Positions 1-6,853 of a stretch of DNA of 15,603 nucleotides are shown piece after piece (the first letter of the stretch is position 1; every line of letters starts with the position of its first letter). The stretch comes from Candidatus Woesearchaeota archaeon. Lineage in GTDB: Archaea; Nanobdellota; Nanobdellia; Woesearchaeales; WJKV01. A model generated the notes under the pieces. That model searched no databases, had not been told where the DNA came from, and saw only the letters and a program-made list of their open reading frames with translations. The stretch covers positions 1-15,603 of the forward strand of contig JAHWIA010000006.1 of assembly GCA_019322855.1 (NCBI GenBank), read 5' to 3'. A program made the position numbers and the translations under genes.

Positions 1-866
1 ACTGCCTGTTTATAGATGGGATCCTGCACGTCCCCTGCTGCAAACACACCTTCAACATTGGTTTTCGTGCTCCGGTCTGTTGCTATGAATCCGCGCTTAT
101 TCATCTTGATCTTTCCCTTAAAGATGTCAGTATTCGGGATGTGGCCAATTGCAAGAAACATTGCTGCACATTTGATTTTCTTTGTTTTACCGGTCTTTAC
201 ATTCTTTATCTTTACTCCTGTAACAACCTTGCCATCCCCAAGCACTTCCTCCACAACAGTATCCCACATTATCTTTATCTTTTTGTTCTTGAAAACCCTT
301 TCCTGCATGATCTTGCTCGCCCTTAATTCGTCTCTTCTATGGATGATTGTGATGCTTTTGTTGATTTTTGACATGAACAAGGCTTCTGTGCAGGCACTGT
401 CTCCTCCTCCGACAACCACCACGTCCTTTCCTTTAAAGAAATAAGCATCACATGTTGCGCAAGTAGAAACTCCTCTTGCAAAATACTTCTTCTCGCTCTC
501 TAGGCCAAGCATCTTTGCTCTCGCACCTGAAGCGATTATCACTGATTGTGCCAATATCTTCTTTTTTCCCACACCTATCTCAAAAATTCCTTTTTTCACA
601 TCAAAAGAAGTCGCATTTTCATCCAAAACCCTGGTGCCGAATTTTTTCGCTTGCTTTATGAAAAGTTCTGTGAGCTTTTTTCCTTCAATTCCTTCTGGAA
701 ATCCTGGAAAATTCTCAATATCAGGTGTCCAGATCAATTGACCGCCTTTTTCAGGACCAGATAGCATCAAAGGATCTAGGTCTGCTCTTGCAGCATAGAT
801 TGCAGCAGTGGTTCCTGCGCATCCGCTTCCAAGTATCACCAATTTTTCGATTTTTTCCTTTGCCAT
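1..866 (-). CDS. trxB: Thioredoxin reductase, C-terminus cut by window edge
   Basis: FAD/NADPH-dependent flavoprotein disulfide reductase that reduces thioredoxin in the cytoplasm. Seen: 288 residues from ATG at 866. An N-terminal FAD-binding Rossmann motif (GSGCAG, residues 13-18) is followed by GGQL (41-44) and the redox pair CATC (C136, C139) in the context STCATCD. The NADPH-binding motif VGGGDSA (152-158) and HRRDELRA (176-183) come next, then the C-terminal FAD contact AAGDV (276-280). This domain order and the CxxC inside the NADPH domain are diagnostic of low-molecular-weight TrxB. Family length is a little over 300 aa, so only about 20-30 residues are missing. The first FAD motif has Cys where Pro is usual (GSGPAG to GSGCAG), probably a neutral change. 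The gene is divergent from TFB. The start is supported by a TATA-like box about 30 bp upstream. Confidence 0.95.
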   Translation of the reverse strand, partial: MAKEKIEKLVILGSGCAGTTAAIYAARADLDPLMLSGPEKGGQLIWTPDIENFPGFPEGIEGKKLTELFIKQAKKFGTRVLDENATSFDVKKGIFEIGVGKKKILAQSVIIASGARAKMLGLESEKKYFARGVSTCATCDAYFFKGKDVVVVGGGDSACTEALFMSKINKSITIIHRRDELRASKIMQERVFKNKKIKIMWDTVVEEVLGDGKVVTGVKIKNVKTGKTKKIKCAAMFLAIGHIPNTDIFKGKIKMNKRGFIATDRSTKTNVEGVFAAGDVQDPIYKQA

Positions 867-893
867 CTTTTTCACAAACTAAAGAACTGTAGT

Positions 894-903
894 ATTAAAA
901 TCT
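894..903 (-). promoter_or_regulatory. TATA-like box for thioredoxin reductase
   Basis: Read on the minus strand this is GATTTTAATA, centred about 32 bp before the ATG at 866. With the usual archaeal spacing of about 25 bp from TATA to start site, transcription would begin a few bases before the ATG, giving a near-leaderless mRNA. No ribosome binding site is seen. Confidence 0.45.
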
Positions 904-1038
904 TTTGCTAAAAGAAATAAAAACATTTCCCAGAAAGAATTTTAAGCTTTTTCATTAAAAATCTTAATTTCATAGAAAGCTTTAATACCTTGAAATACAG
1001 GCATTTTAGGCCTTATTTGAGTCTAAAAAAACAAAAGA

Positions 1039-1072
1039 TTTATATATAAGCTATGTGTCAAATATATAAATA
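1039..1072 (+). promoter_or_regulatory. Two overlapping-range TATA-like boxes upstream of TFB
   Basis: Two TATA-like elements lie in tandem: TTTATATATAAG near 1039-1050 and AAATATATAAATA near 1060-1072. They are 165-200 bp before the TFB start codon, so transcription from them would give a long leader. A third TATA-like stretch, GTATATAG at 1146-1153, sits inside an inverted repeat and would give a leader of about 60 nt. Which one is used cannot be decided from sequence. The rest of 867-1038 is AT-rich and I see no gene in it. Confidence 0.4.
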
Positions 1073-1136
1073 TTGTGTAGTTATACACTAATGTCAAAAT
1101 CGGGGGTTAAATTTTTAGACAAGAATCAACTATTAT

Positions 1137-1162
1137 AGTAAAAGAGTATATAGTCTTTTACT
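1137..1162. repeat. 9-bp inverted repeat around a TATA-like core, upstream of TFB
   Basis: AGTAAAAGA (1137-1145) and TCTTTTACT (1154-1162) are perfect reverse complements separated by 8 bp that contain GTATATAG. If the core is the working TATA box, the arms flank the TBP/TFB site and could be an operator. If transcription starts further upstream, this is a leader hairpin. The arms are too long to be trivial AT noise. Confidence 0.65.
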
Positions 1163-1170
1163 TATTACGA

Positions 1171-1203
1171 ACAGACAACTAATTTTCAATTAATATTGTC
1201 TGT
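1171..1203. repeat. Inverted repeat in TFB leader, 8-bp perfect arms
   Basis: ACAGACAA (1171-1178) pairs perfectly with TTGTCTGT (1196-1203). Inside it, TAATT (1180-1184) pairs with AATTA (1188-1192), so the whole 33 bp can form one long stem with small internal mismatches. It starts 8 bp after the preceding inverted repeat and ends 33 bp before the TFB ATG. A 12-bp AT palindrome (TTATAATTATAA, 1212-1223) follows. Confidence 0.65.
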
Positions 1204-1224
1204 GAGTATAGTTATAATTATAAT

Positions 1225-1230
1225 GGGGGG
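1225..1230 (+). promoter_or_regulatory. G-rich ribosome binding site candidate for TFB
   Basis: A run of six G ends 6 nt before the ATG at 1237, the same distance at which GGAGGTG sites sit before other genes in this window. It could pair imperfectly with the CCUCC end of 16S rRNA. It favours the ATG at 1237 over the in-frame ATG at 1246. Confidence 0.4.
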
Positions 1231-1236
1231 TTTAAT

Positions 1237-2163
1237 ATGGAAACCATGGTTAAAAAATGCCCAGAATGCAGTGGCATAAATCTATTCTGGAACAAAGACA
1301 AAGGCGAGATTATCTGTAAAGACTGCGGTCTTGTCATTGAAGAGAAGATGGTGGATTTCGGCCAGGAATGGCGCGATTTTGAAGATGGCGATGATGTTAG
1401 CGGTAGAAGGACCGGCGCCCCTATGACTTACACCAAGCACGACCAAGGTCTTGGTACAGAAGTTGGGAGAACAGGAGATCTTTACGGTTTAAAGAACAAG
1501 AAGGATAGGGACAAGTTCTTCAGATTAAGGAAATGGCAGTATAGAATTAGTACTGCTATTGAACGTAATCTTAAACTGGCTCTTGCAGAACTGAAAAGAG
1601 TTAGTTCTTATCTTAAGCTGCCTAAATCAGTAGAAGAAGAAGCAGCTAGAGTCTACACACTTGCGGTCCAAAGAGGACTGGTAAGAGGCAGGAGCATGGA
1701 ATCTGTTGTAGCAGGTGCATTGTATGCTGCTTGCAGAAGGCATGAAGTTCCTCGTACTCTTGACGAACTGAGCGAAGCTAGCGGAATTGAGAGAAAGGAG
1801 ATCGGACGAACTTATAGATTCGTGACAAGAGAATTGAATGTCAAAATTTTACCATCAAATCCTGCAGATTACATTCCAAGATTTGCAAGCTCTCTTGAAT
1901 TGAGCGCAAAGACACAGAGCAAAGCTGTTGAGATTCTGGAAAAAGCTCATGGCGCAGGCCTGACAAGTGGAAGAGGGCCGACAGGAATCGCAGCTGCTGC
2001 ATTATATGTGAGCGCACTATTGCACGGCGAGAAACGAACACAGAGAGAAGTTGCAGACGTGGCGAGAGTCACAGAAGTCACGATCCGGAACCGTTACAAA
2101 GAACTTCTGGACGCACTAAAGCTTGAGAAAGAATTAGAGCGCAGCAAGAAAAAGAAGAGATAA
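1237..2163 (+). CDS. tfb: Transcription initiation factor B (TFB)
   Basis: Archaeal TFIIB homologue that binds the TBP-TATA complex and the BRE and recruits RNA polymerase. Seen: 308 aa. An N-terminal zinc ribbon carries C8-x2-C11 and C27-x2-C30. A conserved B-reader/linker stretch follows around residues 43-62 (EWRDFEDGD...RRTGAP). Two cyclin-like repeats lie at about 107-200 and 206-300, with the typical HEVPRTLDEL segment in the first and GKRTQ/EVADVARVTEVTIRNRYKEL-type sequence in the second, ending in a basic tail. Length is normal for the family. It stands alone between a divergent thioredoxin reductase and a convergent methyltransferase-kinase. Its upstream region has several inverted repeats and more than one TATA candidate, which suggests regulated expression. 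Whether the genome has further TFB copies cannot be told from this window. Confidence 0.97.
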   Translation: METMVKKCPECSGINLFWNKDKGEIICKDCGLVIEEKMVDFGQEWRDFEDGDDVSGRRTGAPMTYTKHDQGLGTEVGRTGDLYGLKNKKDRDKFFRLRKWQYRISTAIERNLKLALAELKRVSSYLKLPKSVEEEAARVYTLAVQRGLVRGRSMESVVAGALYAACRRHEVPRTLDELSEASGIERKEIGRTYRFVTRELNVKILPSNPADYIPRFASSLELSAKTQSKAVEILEKAHGAGLTSGRGPTGIAAAALYVSALLHGEKRTQREVADVARVTEVTIRNRYKELLDALKLEKELERSKKKKR

Positions 2164-2167
2164 TAGC

Positions 2168-2265
2168 CAAGCATAACACCAAGCGAAGCTATTAATCAAA
2201 CAGTCCATAAATAAAGACTCGGAGATACAGTCTTATATAGAATCTTGCAAAGCGTGTTATGCTTG
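2168..2265. repeat. 98-nt element bounded by perfect 12-bp inverted repeat
   Basis: CAAGCATAACAC (2168-2179) and GTGTTATGCTTG (2254-2265) are exact reverse complements. Inside, further complementary pairs nest in order: CAAG 2180-2183 with CTTG 2244-2247, CTAT 2189-2192 with ATAG 2237-2240, and AAGACT 2214-2219 with AGTCTT 2229-2234 around a 9-nt loop. The whole intergenic gap between the convergent TFB and methyltransferase-kinase genes could therefore fold into one long branched hairpin from either strand. It may be a structured 3' end shared by both transcripts, a small RNA, or a cruciform. No family (C/D or H/ACA guide, tRNA, SRP) is recognised, and no target-site duplication flanks it. 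Confidence 0.6.
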
Positions 2266-2275
2266 CATTAAATTT

Positions 2276-3457
2276 TCATTTTATTTCTTTATAGATCTTC
2301 TCTAGATTTCTGTCTATCATGCTGCTTTTGTATAATTTTGCCAGTCTTCTGATCTTGTCTGCATTGGGGGCAAAACCTTTATTCCGTAAAACTACCAAAA
2401 AATTCGTGCTCGTCATGAATTGACAGAACTGAGTCACATTCTTCGGGTTCAAAGTTTTCCTGCAACGTTCAAAATCAATCATCTTTATTCCGTCATTTAT
2501 TATTATGTGCTTTATTGGATGATGCATCTCTTCCTTGTTTATCTTCATCTTATCCATTACATGGCATTGCCTCAGTATCTCTTTCAGAACTTTTTTAATC
2601 TGCGTTTTTTCGTGTGTTTTCACATAGTCCCAGATCCTCTGCCCGTGCACGAATTCCATTGCAAAATAATTAGTATCACTGAACAATAATCTAGGTCCTA
2701 TCTTTTTCTTATTGAGAATTTTCAACATATTCACTTCATGTCTTATCCTATTCTGTCCGCCTGCCTGTTTCTGCACTTTGACTGCAACCTTTTTCTTGCC
2801 TAGCTTTGCTTCATACACTATCCCTCGCCATCCTTTTGCCAGCTTCTTTATATTTTTCAGTTTCTTTTTCTCTAACTCTTGAAGCAGTTTTGTTTTTTTC
2901 AATAAATAGACATACAATCGTTCGAAATCAAGCTTCTTTGTCCCTATCCGCTTGTATTCGAACAATCTATCGTCAATCAGTTCTTCGACTTTCTTCTTGT
3001 CTGTCAGACTGCTGAATAACAAAAGAACTTTTCCATTCTTGTCAAGATGTTCTGGCAATTGATCTAGAAATCTTTCTACTATTTCCCATCCATTCTTTCC
3101 ACCGCACACTGCTTTCTTGCACCAATCTTCTGGCTCTCTCTTGTCTTCTGGAAGATACGGGGGATTAAAGATGATAGTATCGAACTTGTCTTTTACATTG
3201 GAAAACAGATCTGACTTCTGGACAACAATCTTATTCCTGAACGTTAGTTTTTTCTTGTCTTTGTTCTTCACATAGCGTAATGCATGAGGATTGATGTCTA
3301 CTGCAATTACTTTCTTCACTCTTTTCAGGCTGGCAGCGGCGTCTGTCAAGAAACCAGAACCGCAGCCGATATCCAAAACTTTGCCAGTTGCAAACTTCTT
3401 GACTTGATCAGCCATCAAGAAACTGTCTTCTCTTGGTTCGTAAATGAATCTTTCCAT
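2276..3457 (-). CDS. HemK/PrmC-like methyltransferase fused to a RIO-like protein kinase
   Basis: Two-domain protein of 393 aa. Residues 1-190 are a class I SAM-dependent methyltransferase, with motif I VLDIGCGSG (27-35), acidic D54 (AVDIN), and the NPPY motif (98-101) of HemK/PrmC/Mtq2 enzymes. Those enzymes methylate the glutamine of release-factor GGQ motifs, so archaeal release factor aRF1 is a plausible substrate. Residues about 205-393 are a small kinase fold: glycine-rich GWRGIVYEA (209-217), lysine K227 in VAVKV, glutamate E241, hinge MEF (267-269), and metal-binding DFE (328-330). The normal catalytic HGD/HRD loop is replaced by HHPIKHIIIN (312-321). That matches my memory of the archaeal predicted kinase family COG2112 rather than KEOPS Bud32. 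The frame stays open to 3571, but I use the ATG at 3457: homology starts there and a TATA box lies 33 bp upstream. Confidence 0.85.
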   Translation of the reverse strand: MERFIYEPREDSFLMADQVKKFATGKVLDIGCGSGFLTDAAASLKRVKKVIAVDINPHALRYVKNKDKKKLTFRNKIVVQKSDLFSNVKDKFDTIIFNPPYLPEDKREPEDWCKKAVCGGKNGWEIVERFLDQLPEHLDKNGKVLLLFSSLTDKKKVEELIDDRLFEYKRIGTKKLDFERLYVYLLKKTKLLQELEKKKLKNIKKLAKGWRGIVYEAKLGKKKVAVKVQKQAGGQNRIRHEVNMLKILNKKKIGPRLLFSDTNYFAMEFVHGQRIWDYVKTHEKTQIKKVLKEILRQCHVMDKMKINKEEMHHPIKHIIINDGIKMIDFERCRKTLNPKNVTQFCQFMTSTNFLVVLRNKGFAPNADKIRRLAKLYKSSMIDRNLEKIYKEIK

Positions 3458-3483
3458 CTTAGAATTTAAGTTTCCAGAACCAC

Positions 3484-3496
3484 AAAATATATAAAA
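3484..3496 (-). promoter_or_regulatory. TATA box of the methyltransferase-kinase gene
   Basis: TTTTATATATTTT on the minus strand, centred 33 bp before the ATG at 3457. It predicts a start site within about 10 nt of the ATG, hence a near-leaderless message, and rules out translation from the upstream in-frame ATG at 3571. The sequence is nearly symmetrical and may also serve the divergent phosphoesterase gene. Confidence 0.6.
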
Positions 3497-3526
3497 TGTT
3501 GTTACATCAATAAAGTAATAAACACC

Positions 3527-3534
3527 AAGGTGAT
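3527..3534 (+). promoter_or_regulatory. Ribosome binding site of the phosphoesterase gene
   Basis: AAGGTGAT lies 8 nt before the ATG at 3543 and decides that start. An ATG inside the site at 3533 is in another frame. Confidence 0.6.
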
Positions 3535-3542
3535 GGATAAGA

Positions 3543-3917
3543 ATGCCGAATTTTGTCGTCCACAAACACAATGCGAAACGTCTTCATTATGATCTAAGGT
3601 TATCTATGGGAGGAGTTGCAAAGTCATGGGCAGTGCCTAAACAACCGCCATTGAAAGCAGGCCTGAAAAGATTAGCTGTCCAGGTCGAGGATCACGCAGT
3701 TTCTTACATGAAGTTTGAAGGAACAATTCCAAAAGGACAGTACGGAGCAGGTACTGTAAAGATATGGGACAATGGCACATACAAGATGCTCGAGAAAAAG
3801 CCAGGCAAGATGATTGTAGAATTCAAAGGCAAGAAGATGAAAGGCGAATACTGTCTGGTGAAGTTTGCACGTTCTGGTCCAAAGAATTGGTTATTGTTCA
3901 AGGTCAAGAAGAAATAG
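3543..3917 (+). CDS. Stand-alone LigD-type 3'-phosphoesterase (DNA end-healing)
   Basis: Homologue of the N-terminal 3'-phosphoesterase (PE) domain of bacterial ligase D, which removes 3' ribonucleotides and 3' phosphates to leave ligatable 3'-OH ends. Seen: 124 aa, the length of a single PE domain. All key residues are present at the spacing known for Pseudomonas LigD-PE (H42, H48, D50, R52, H84, Y88): here H9, H15, D17, R19, H51 and Y55, in HKHNAKRLHYDLRL (7-20) and VEDHAVSY (48-55). FEGTIPKGQYGAG (58-70) and the closing NWLLFKVKK are also typical. Neither the LigD polymerase nor the ligase domain is attached, but an ATP-dependent DNA ligase lies convergently 12 bp downstream. The start is backed by AAGGTGAT (3527-3534), 8 nt before the ATG. 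Confidence 0.93.
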   Translation: MPNFVVHKHNAKRLHYDLRLSMGGVAKSWAVPKQPPLKAGLKRLAVQVEDHAVSYMKFEGTIPKGQYGAGTVKIWDNGTYKMLEKKPGKMIVEFKGKKMKGEYCLVKFARSGPKNWLLFKVKKK

Positions 3918-3929
3918 AGAATTATTTAA

Positions 3930-5678
3930 TCACTTTTTCTGCTTTTTGTATGCAGCCTTTACTTCATCCAACGTTGTGCAGTCATTCGGTCCTCTGTCTT
4001 CCCTCAGTCTAGTTATTCGCGGGAAACGCAGTGCATAACCACTACTGTAAGTCGGGCTCTTCTGTATCTCACCGAACGCAACCTCGATCACAATCTGCGG
4101 GTCAACCGTGACATGTCTTCCTCTTTCTTTTGTTACCAATGCTTTCAATATCTTAGTCATCTCACCAAAAGAAAGTCCTTCTTCTTTCTTTTCTTTCAAT
4201 CCTGTACTTACTTTCCCTAATTCCTTGAACTCGCCGTCATCCCTGCATGCAATATTATAGCTTGTCAACCAACCGCTTCGTTTTCCAGTACCCCATTCAG
4301 CACCAACGATCACAACCTCAAATGGTTCCATGACAGGTTTGAACTTTACCATATGACCCACCCTCGCTCCTGGTTTGTATGGAGACTTCAAGTTTTTGAA
4401 CATCACACCTTCATGACCAATGTCTAAAGCATCATGATAATACTTTTCAGCTTTTTTCTCATCACTCGTAGTTATTTGTGGAACGATGACGAATTTCTTT
4501 TTCTTGCTGTGCAATATCTTCTTTAATATCTCTCTTCTCTTTTCAAACGGTTCATTCAAAAGATCTTTTCCATTGTAATAGATAATGTCAAAGACATTAA
4601 CTTCAACTGGCAATTTCTTCACCAATTGATCTATATTGTGCTTTCTCTTGATTCTTTGCGATATTTCCTGGAACGGTCTGTACTTTCCAGTCTTTGCATC
4701 AAATCCTACTGCTTCGCTGTCTAATAAACATTCTTTTGCCTTGATACATTCCTTTGCATATTTCACAACTTCTGGAAATGCAGCACTTACATTGTCTAAT
4801 CTTCGCGTAAAAAGCTTAACATCATTACCAACTTTATGTATCTGCAATCTGAATCCGTCAAATTTAGGCTCTATTGCAGCAGGCTTTCCAACCCTGTCCA
4901 TTGCTTCTGCAACACTGTCTTCTTTTGGACCGAGCATCACTTTGATAGGAGTCCCAAGTACAAGTTTTGTCTTTTTTAAACCCTTAAGACCTTTTGTCTT
5001 TGCCAGTTTCGCGACCTGGCCAAAATCATTTGTAAGATCAAATGCATTCCTCACTGCTTTTATGTAATTTTTATACTCTTCATTATAACTTGCTTTATGG
5101 GATTTAGAATCATACTTCAATCCTACTTCTTTTGCAAAGAACGCCCAGACAATCGCATCCCTGATACTGCCCTCTCCCACACCAAGCCTCAGTTCTTCAA
5201 GCACAGTCTTGATGATGTACTTTGCTTCCAGTGGTTTTGCAGCACTCAACAACTCTGCTATCAGCTTAAGTTTCCTATCTACACTTCCTGCACCGCCCAT
5301 CTCGACCAATTTCTGCAAGTTCTCAAACACCTTCTTCACAGTAAGGCTTGTACTGGACAATAGCGTGCGTTGTTTCTTTTTCTTTACCAATTCTTCTGCA
5401 ACAAGGCCGAGATCTCCTTTCTTTTTCCATTCTTTCACCACTGCATCTTTTGATATGCCTGTTGCTATCGTGAGCGCTTTTATCGCCATCTGGGATGCCA
5501 CACCAATCTTTCTTTCATCAGACGCAGGAAACAACCTTCCTTGAAGAAGCAATGCGATCATGCCCAGATCATCTGCAGAAGTTTTTTTGAACAGGTCTGC
5601 TATGAGTTTGGTTATCTGCAGCCGTTTAGAGGTCTTCTCAATGTCTTCGTATACCTCTACTAATTTTTCATATTTCAT
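3930..5678 (-). CDS. lig: ATP-dependent DNA ligase (archaeal replicative type)
   Basis: Seals nicks in duplex DNA using ATP, in Okazaki-fragment joining and repair. Seen: 582 aa. The helical DNA-binding domain spans about 1-235, including LRLGVGEGSIRDAI (163-176). The adenylation domain follows, with motif I EPKFDGFR, K272 being the AMP-accepting lysine. Motif III LLDSEAV, motif IV GHEGVMFK and motif V GHMVKFKP come after it, and then an OB-fold ending in the conserved RFPRITRLREDRGPND. Motif I reads KFDG where archaeal ligases usually read KYDG, a conservative change. Length is as expected (about 550-600 aa). I start at the ATG at 5678 rather than an in-frame TTG two codons earlier, because a TATA box lies 27 bp upstream. 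The gene is divergent from ORC1/Cdc6 and convergent with the phosphoesterase, so the three form a DNA end-processing and replication neighbourhood. Confidence 0.97.
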   Translation of the reverse strand: MKYEKLVEVYEDIEKTSKRLQITKLIADLFKKTSADDLGMIALLLQGRLFPASDERKIGVASQMAIKALTIATGISKDAVVKEWKKKGDLGLVAEELVKKKKQRTLLSSTSLTVKKVFENLQKLVEMGGAGSVDRKLKLIAELLSAAKPLEAKYIIKTVLEELRLGVGEGSIRDAIVWAFFAKEVGLKYDSKSHKASYNEEYKNYIKAVRNAFDLTNDFGQVAKLAKTKGLKGLKKTKLVLGTPIKVMLGPKEDSVAEAMDRVGKPAAIEPKFDGFRLQIHKVGNDVKLFTRRLDNVSAAFPEVVKYAKECIKAKECLLDSEAVGFDAKTGKYRPFQEISQRIKRKHNIDQLVKKLPVEVNVFDIIYYNGKDLLNEPFEKRREILKKILHSKKKKFVIVPQITTSDEKKAEKYYHDALDIGHEGVMFKNLKSPYKPGARVGHMVKFKPVMEPFEVVIVGAEWGTGKRSGWLTSYNIACRDDGEFKELGKVSTGLKEKKEEGLSFGEMTKILKALVTKERGRHVTVDPQIVIEVAFGEIQKSPTYSSGYALRFPRITRLREDRGPNDCTTLDEVKAAYKKQKK

Positions 5679-5700
5679 GCTCAAAACTAAACGTCAGAGC

Positions 5701-5710
5701 TATTTAAACC
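5701..5710 (-). promoter_or_regulatory. TATA box of the DNA ligase gene
   Basis: GGTTTAAATA on the minus strand, centred 27 bp before the ATG at 5678, so the transcript should be leaderless. No ribosome binding site is visible, in agreement with that. Confidence 0.6.
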
Positions 5711-5724
5711 TTTCTTTCAAAAAG

Positions 5725-5733
5725 TTTATATAG
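5725..5733 (+). promoter_or_regulatory. TATA box of ORC1/Cdc6
   Basis: TTTATATAG, about 37 bp before the ATG at 5766, predicts a start near 5754. AGGGGT (5755-5760) lies 5 nt before the ATG and could act as a weak ribosome binding site if it is included in the leader. The ligase TATA box faces the other way about 20 bp to the left, so the divergent promoters are nearly back to back. Confidence 0.55.
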
Positions 5734-5765
5734 AACACGATAATAGCTCAGGACAGGGGTAAGAA

Positions 5766-6836
5766 ATGGGTTTATTTGACGGCATGCTGAAAGACGACGA
5801 ATCATTGTTCATGAATGAGATTGCATTAGAATATGATTTCATGCCTAAAATTCTTAAATACAGGGAGAACGAGCAGCAACGTATCGCTACTTGCATCAAG
5901 CCCTTGTTCCAGAAACGGAATGGAAGCAATATCATAGTGCACGGAAGTCCTGGAATTGGAAAGACTGTCGCCACCAGAAAAGTTCTTGAAGAACTTGAAG
6001 AACAGACAGACGAGATTATACCCATCTTCATCAATTGCTGGCAGAATAACAGTACTTATAAGATAGTTCTTGACATCTGCGATAAATTAAATTACAAACT
6101 GACTATGAACAAGAACACTGTCGAGTTGATGAAAATAATCATAGGATTGTTGAACAAGAAGTCCTGCATCCTGGTCTTTGACGAAATAGACAAGACAGAC
6201 GATCTAGATTTCCTTTACACTTTTTTGGAACAATTGTATCGGAAGACAATCATCTTGATAACGAATTATAAAAAAGACGTGCTGAAGATAGATGACAGGA
6301 TAAAATCTAGACTTACACCAGAAACACTTGAATTCAGACCATACAATAGTGCAGAAGTAGAAGGCATCATTAGGCAAAGGGCAGACTGGGCGTTTGTGAA
6401 CGGCGTATGGGACGAAGATGCATTCCAATTAGTTGTCGCAAAAACTTTAGAATTAGAAGACATGAGAAAAGGTCTTTACTTATTGAAGGAAAGCGGTAAT
6501 GCTGCAGAGATGAAGGCTAGCAAGAAGATAACAACAGAGCATGTAAAGACAGCAATAGAAAAACTTGAATCGTTCAGTGCAAAAGACCTTTCACAACTGT
6601 CTGCGAACGAAAAAAAGATTCTTAAATTGATAAAATCTAATCCTAATACAAAGATGGGAGATTTGTTCAAGCAGCTGCAGGAAAAAGAAAATATTGATAT
6701 GAGTTACAAGACCTTCCAACGAACAATAGAAAAATTGACAAAACTAAAACTGATCACTGCCAAAAAGATAACAGGCGGCGCAGAAGGCAGTACCAAAATC
6801 ATCAATCCCCAAGAAAAGAAACTGACAGAATTCTAG
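5766..6836 (+). CDS. orc1: ORC1/Cdc6-type replication initiator
   Basis: AAA+ ATPase that binds archaeal origins and loads the MCM helicase. Seen: 356 aa. Walker A is GSPGIGKT (60-67) and Walker B ILVFDE (135-140). The sensor I region is LITNYKKD (164-171), and DRIKSRL (177-183) carries the likely arginine finger. The sensor II helix is DMRKGLYLL (232-240). A C-terminal winged-helix domain at about 275-340 binds origin DNA. The gene is somewhat shorter than many archaeal Cdc6 proteins (often near 400 aa), mostly through a compact N-terminus. It is divergent from the DNA ligase with 87 bp between start codons. Archaeal origins often lie beside such genes, but I find no recognisable origin recognition box repeats on either side. 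Confidence 0.95.
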   Translation: MGLFDGMLKDDESLFMNEIALEYDFMPKILKYRENEQQRIATCIKPLFQKRNGSNIIVHGSPGIGKTVATRKVLEELEEQTDEIIPIFINCWQNNSTYKIVLDICDKLNYKLTMNKNTVELMKIIIGLLNKKSCILVFDEIDKTDDLDFLYTFLEQLYRKTIILITNYKKDVLKIDDRIKSRLTPETLEFRPYNSAEVEGIIRQRADWAFVNGVWDEDAFQLVVAKTLELEDMRKGLYLLKESGNAAEMKASKKITTEHVKTAIEKLESFSAKDLSQLSANEKKILKLIKSNPNTKMGDLFKQLQEKENIDMSYKTFQRTIEKLTKLKLITAKKITGGAEGSTKIINPQEKKLTEF

Positions 6837-6853
6837 AAGAATATATAATAAAT

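Noticed and set aside
16..764. Open frames on the plus strand at the left edge
   Set aside because: They are antisense to thioredoxin reductase, whose minus-strand translation shows every family motif without interruption.
2168..2265. MITE-like mobile element
   Set aside because: No target-site duplication flanks the terminal repeats, and no second copy is present in the window.
2276..2860. Kinase half of the fusion as KEOPS subunit Bud32
   Set aside because: Bud32 carries HGDLTxxN followed by a DFG-like site. This domain has HHPIKHIIIN and DFE, so it fits another RIO-like family better.
3458..3571. N-terminal extension of 38 residues on the methyltransferase-kinase (frame open to an ATG at 3571)
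   Set aside because: It overlaps the TATA box of the gene and runs through the phosphoesterase start. Its composition is unlike the protein, and homology starts at the ATG at 3457.
4636..5544. Long open frames on the plus strand opposite the DNA ligase (143 and 111 codons)
   Set aside because: They are antisense to a clearly conserved gene, have low-information composition, and lack ribosome binding sites or promoters.
5679..5765. Replication origin beside ORC1/Cdc6
   Set aside because: The 87-bp gap holds two TATA boxes. I see no repeated origin recognition boxes or long AT-rich unwinding element. The AT-rich region 867-1236 is also without such boxes. GC-skew analysis of the whole genome would be needed.
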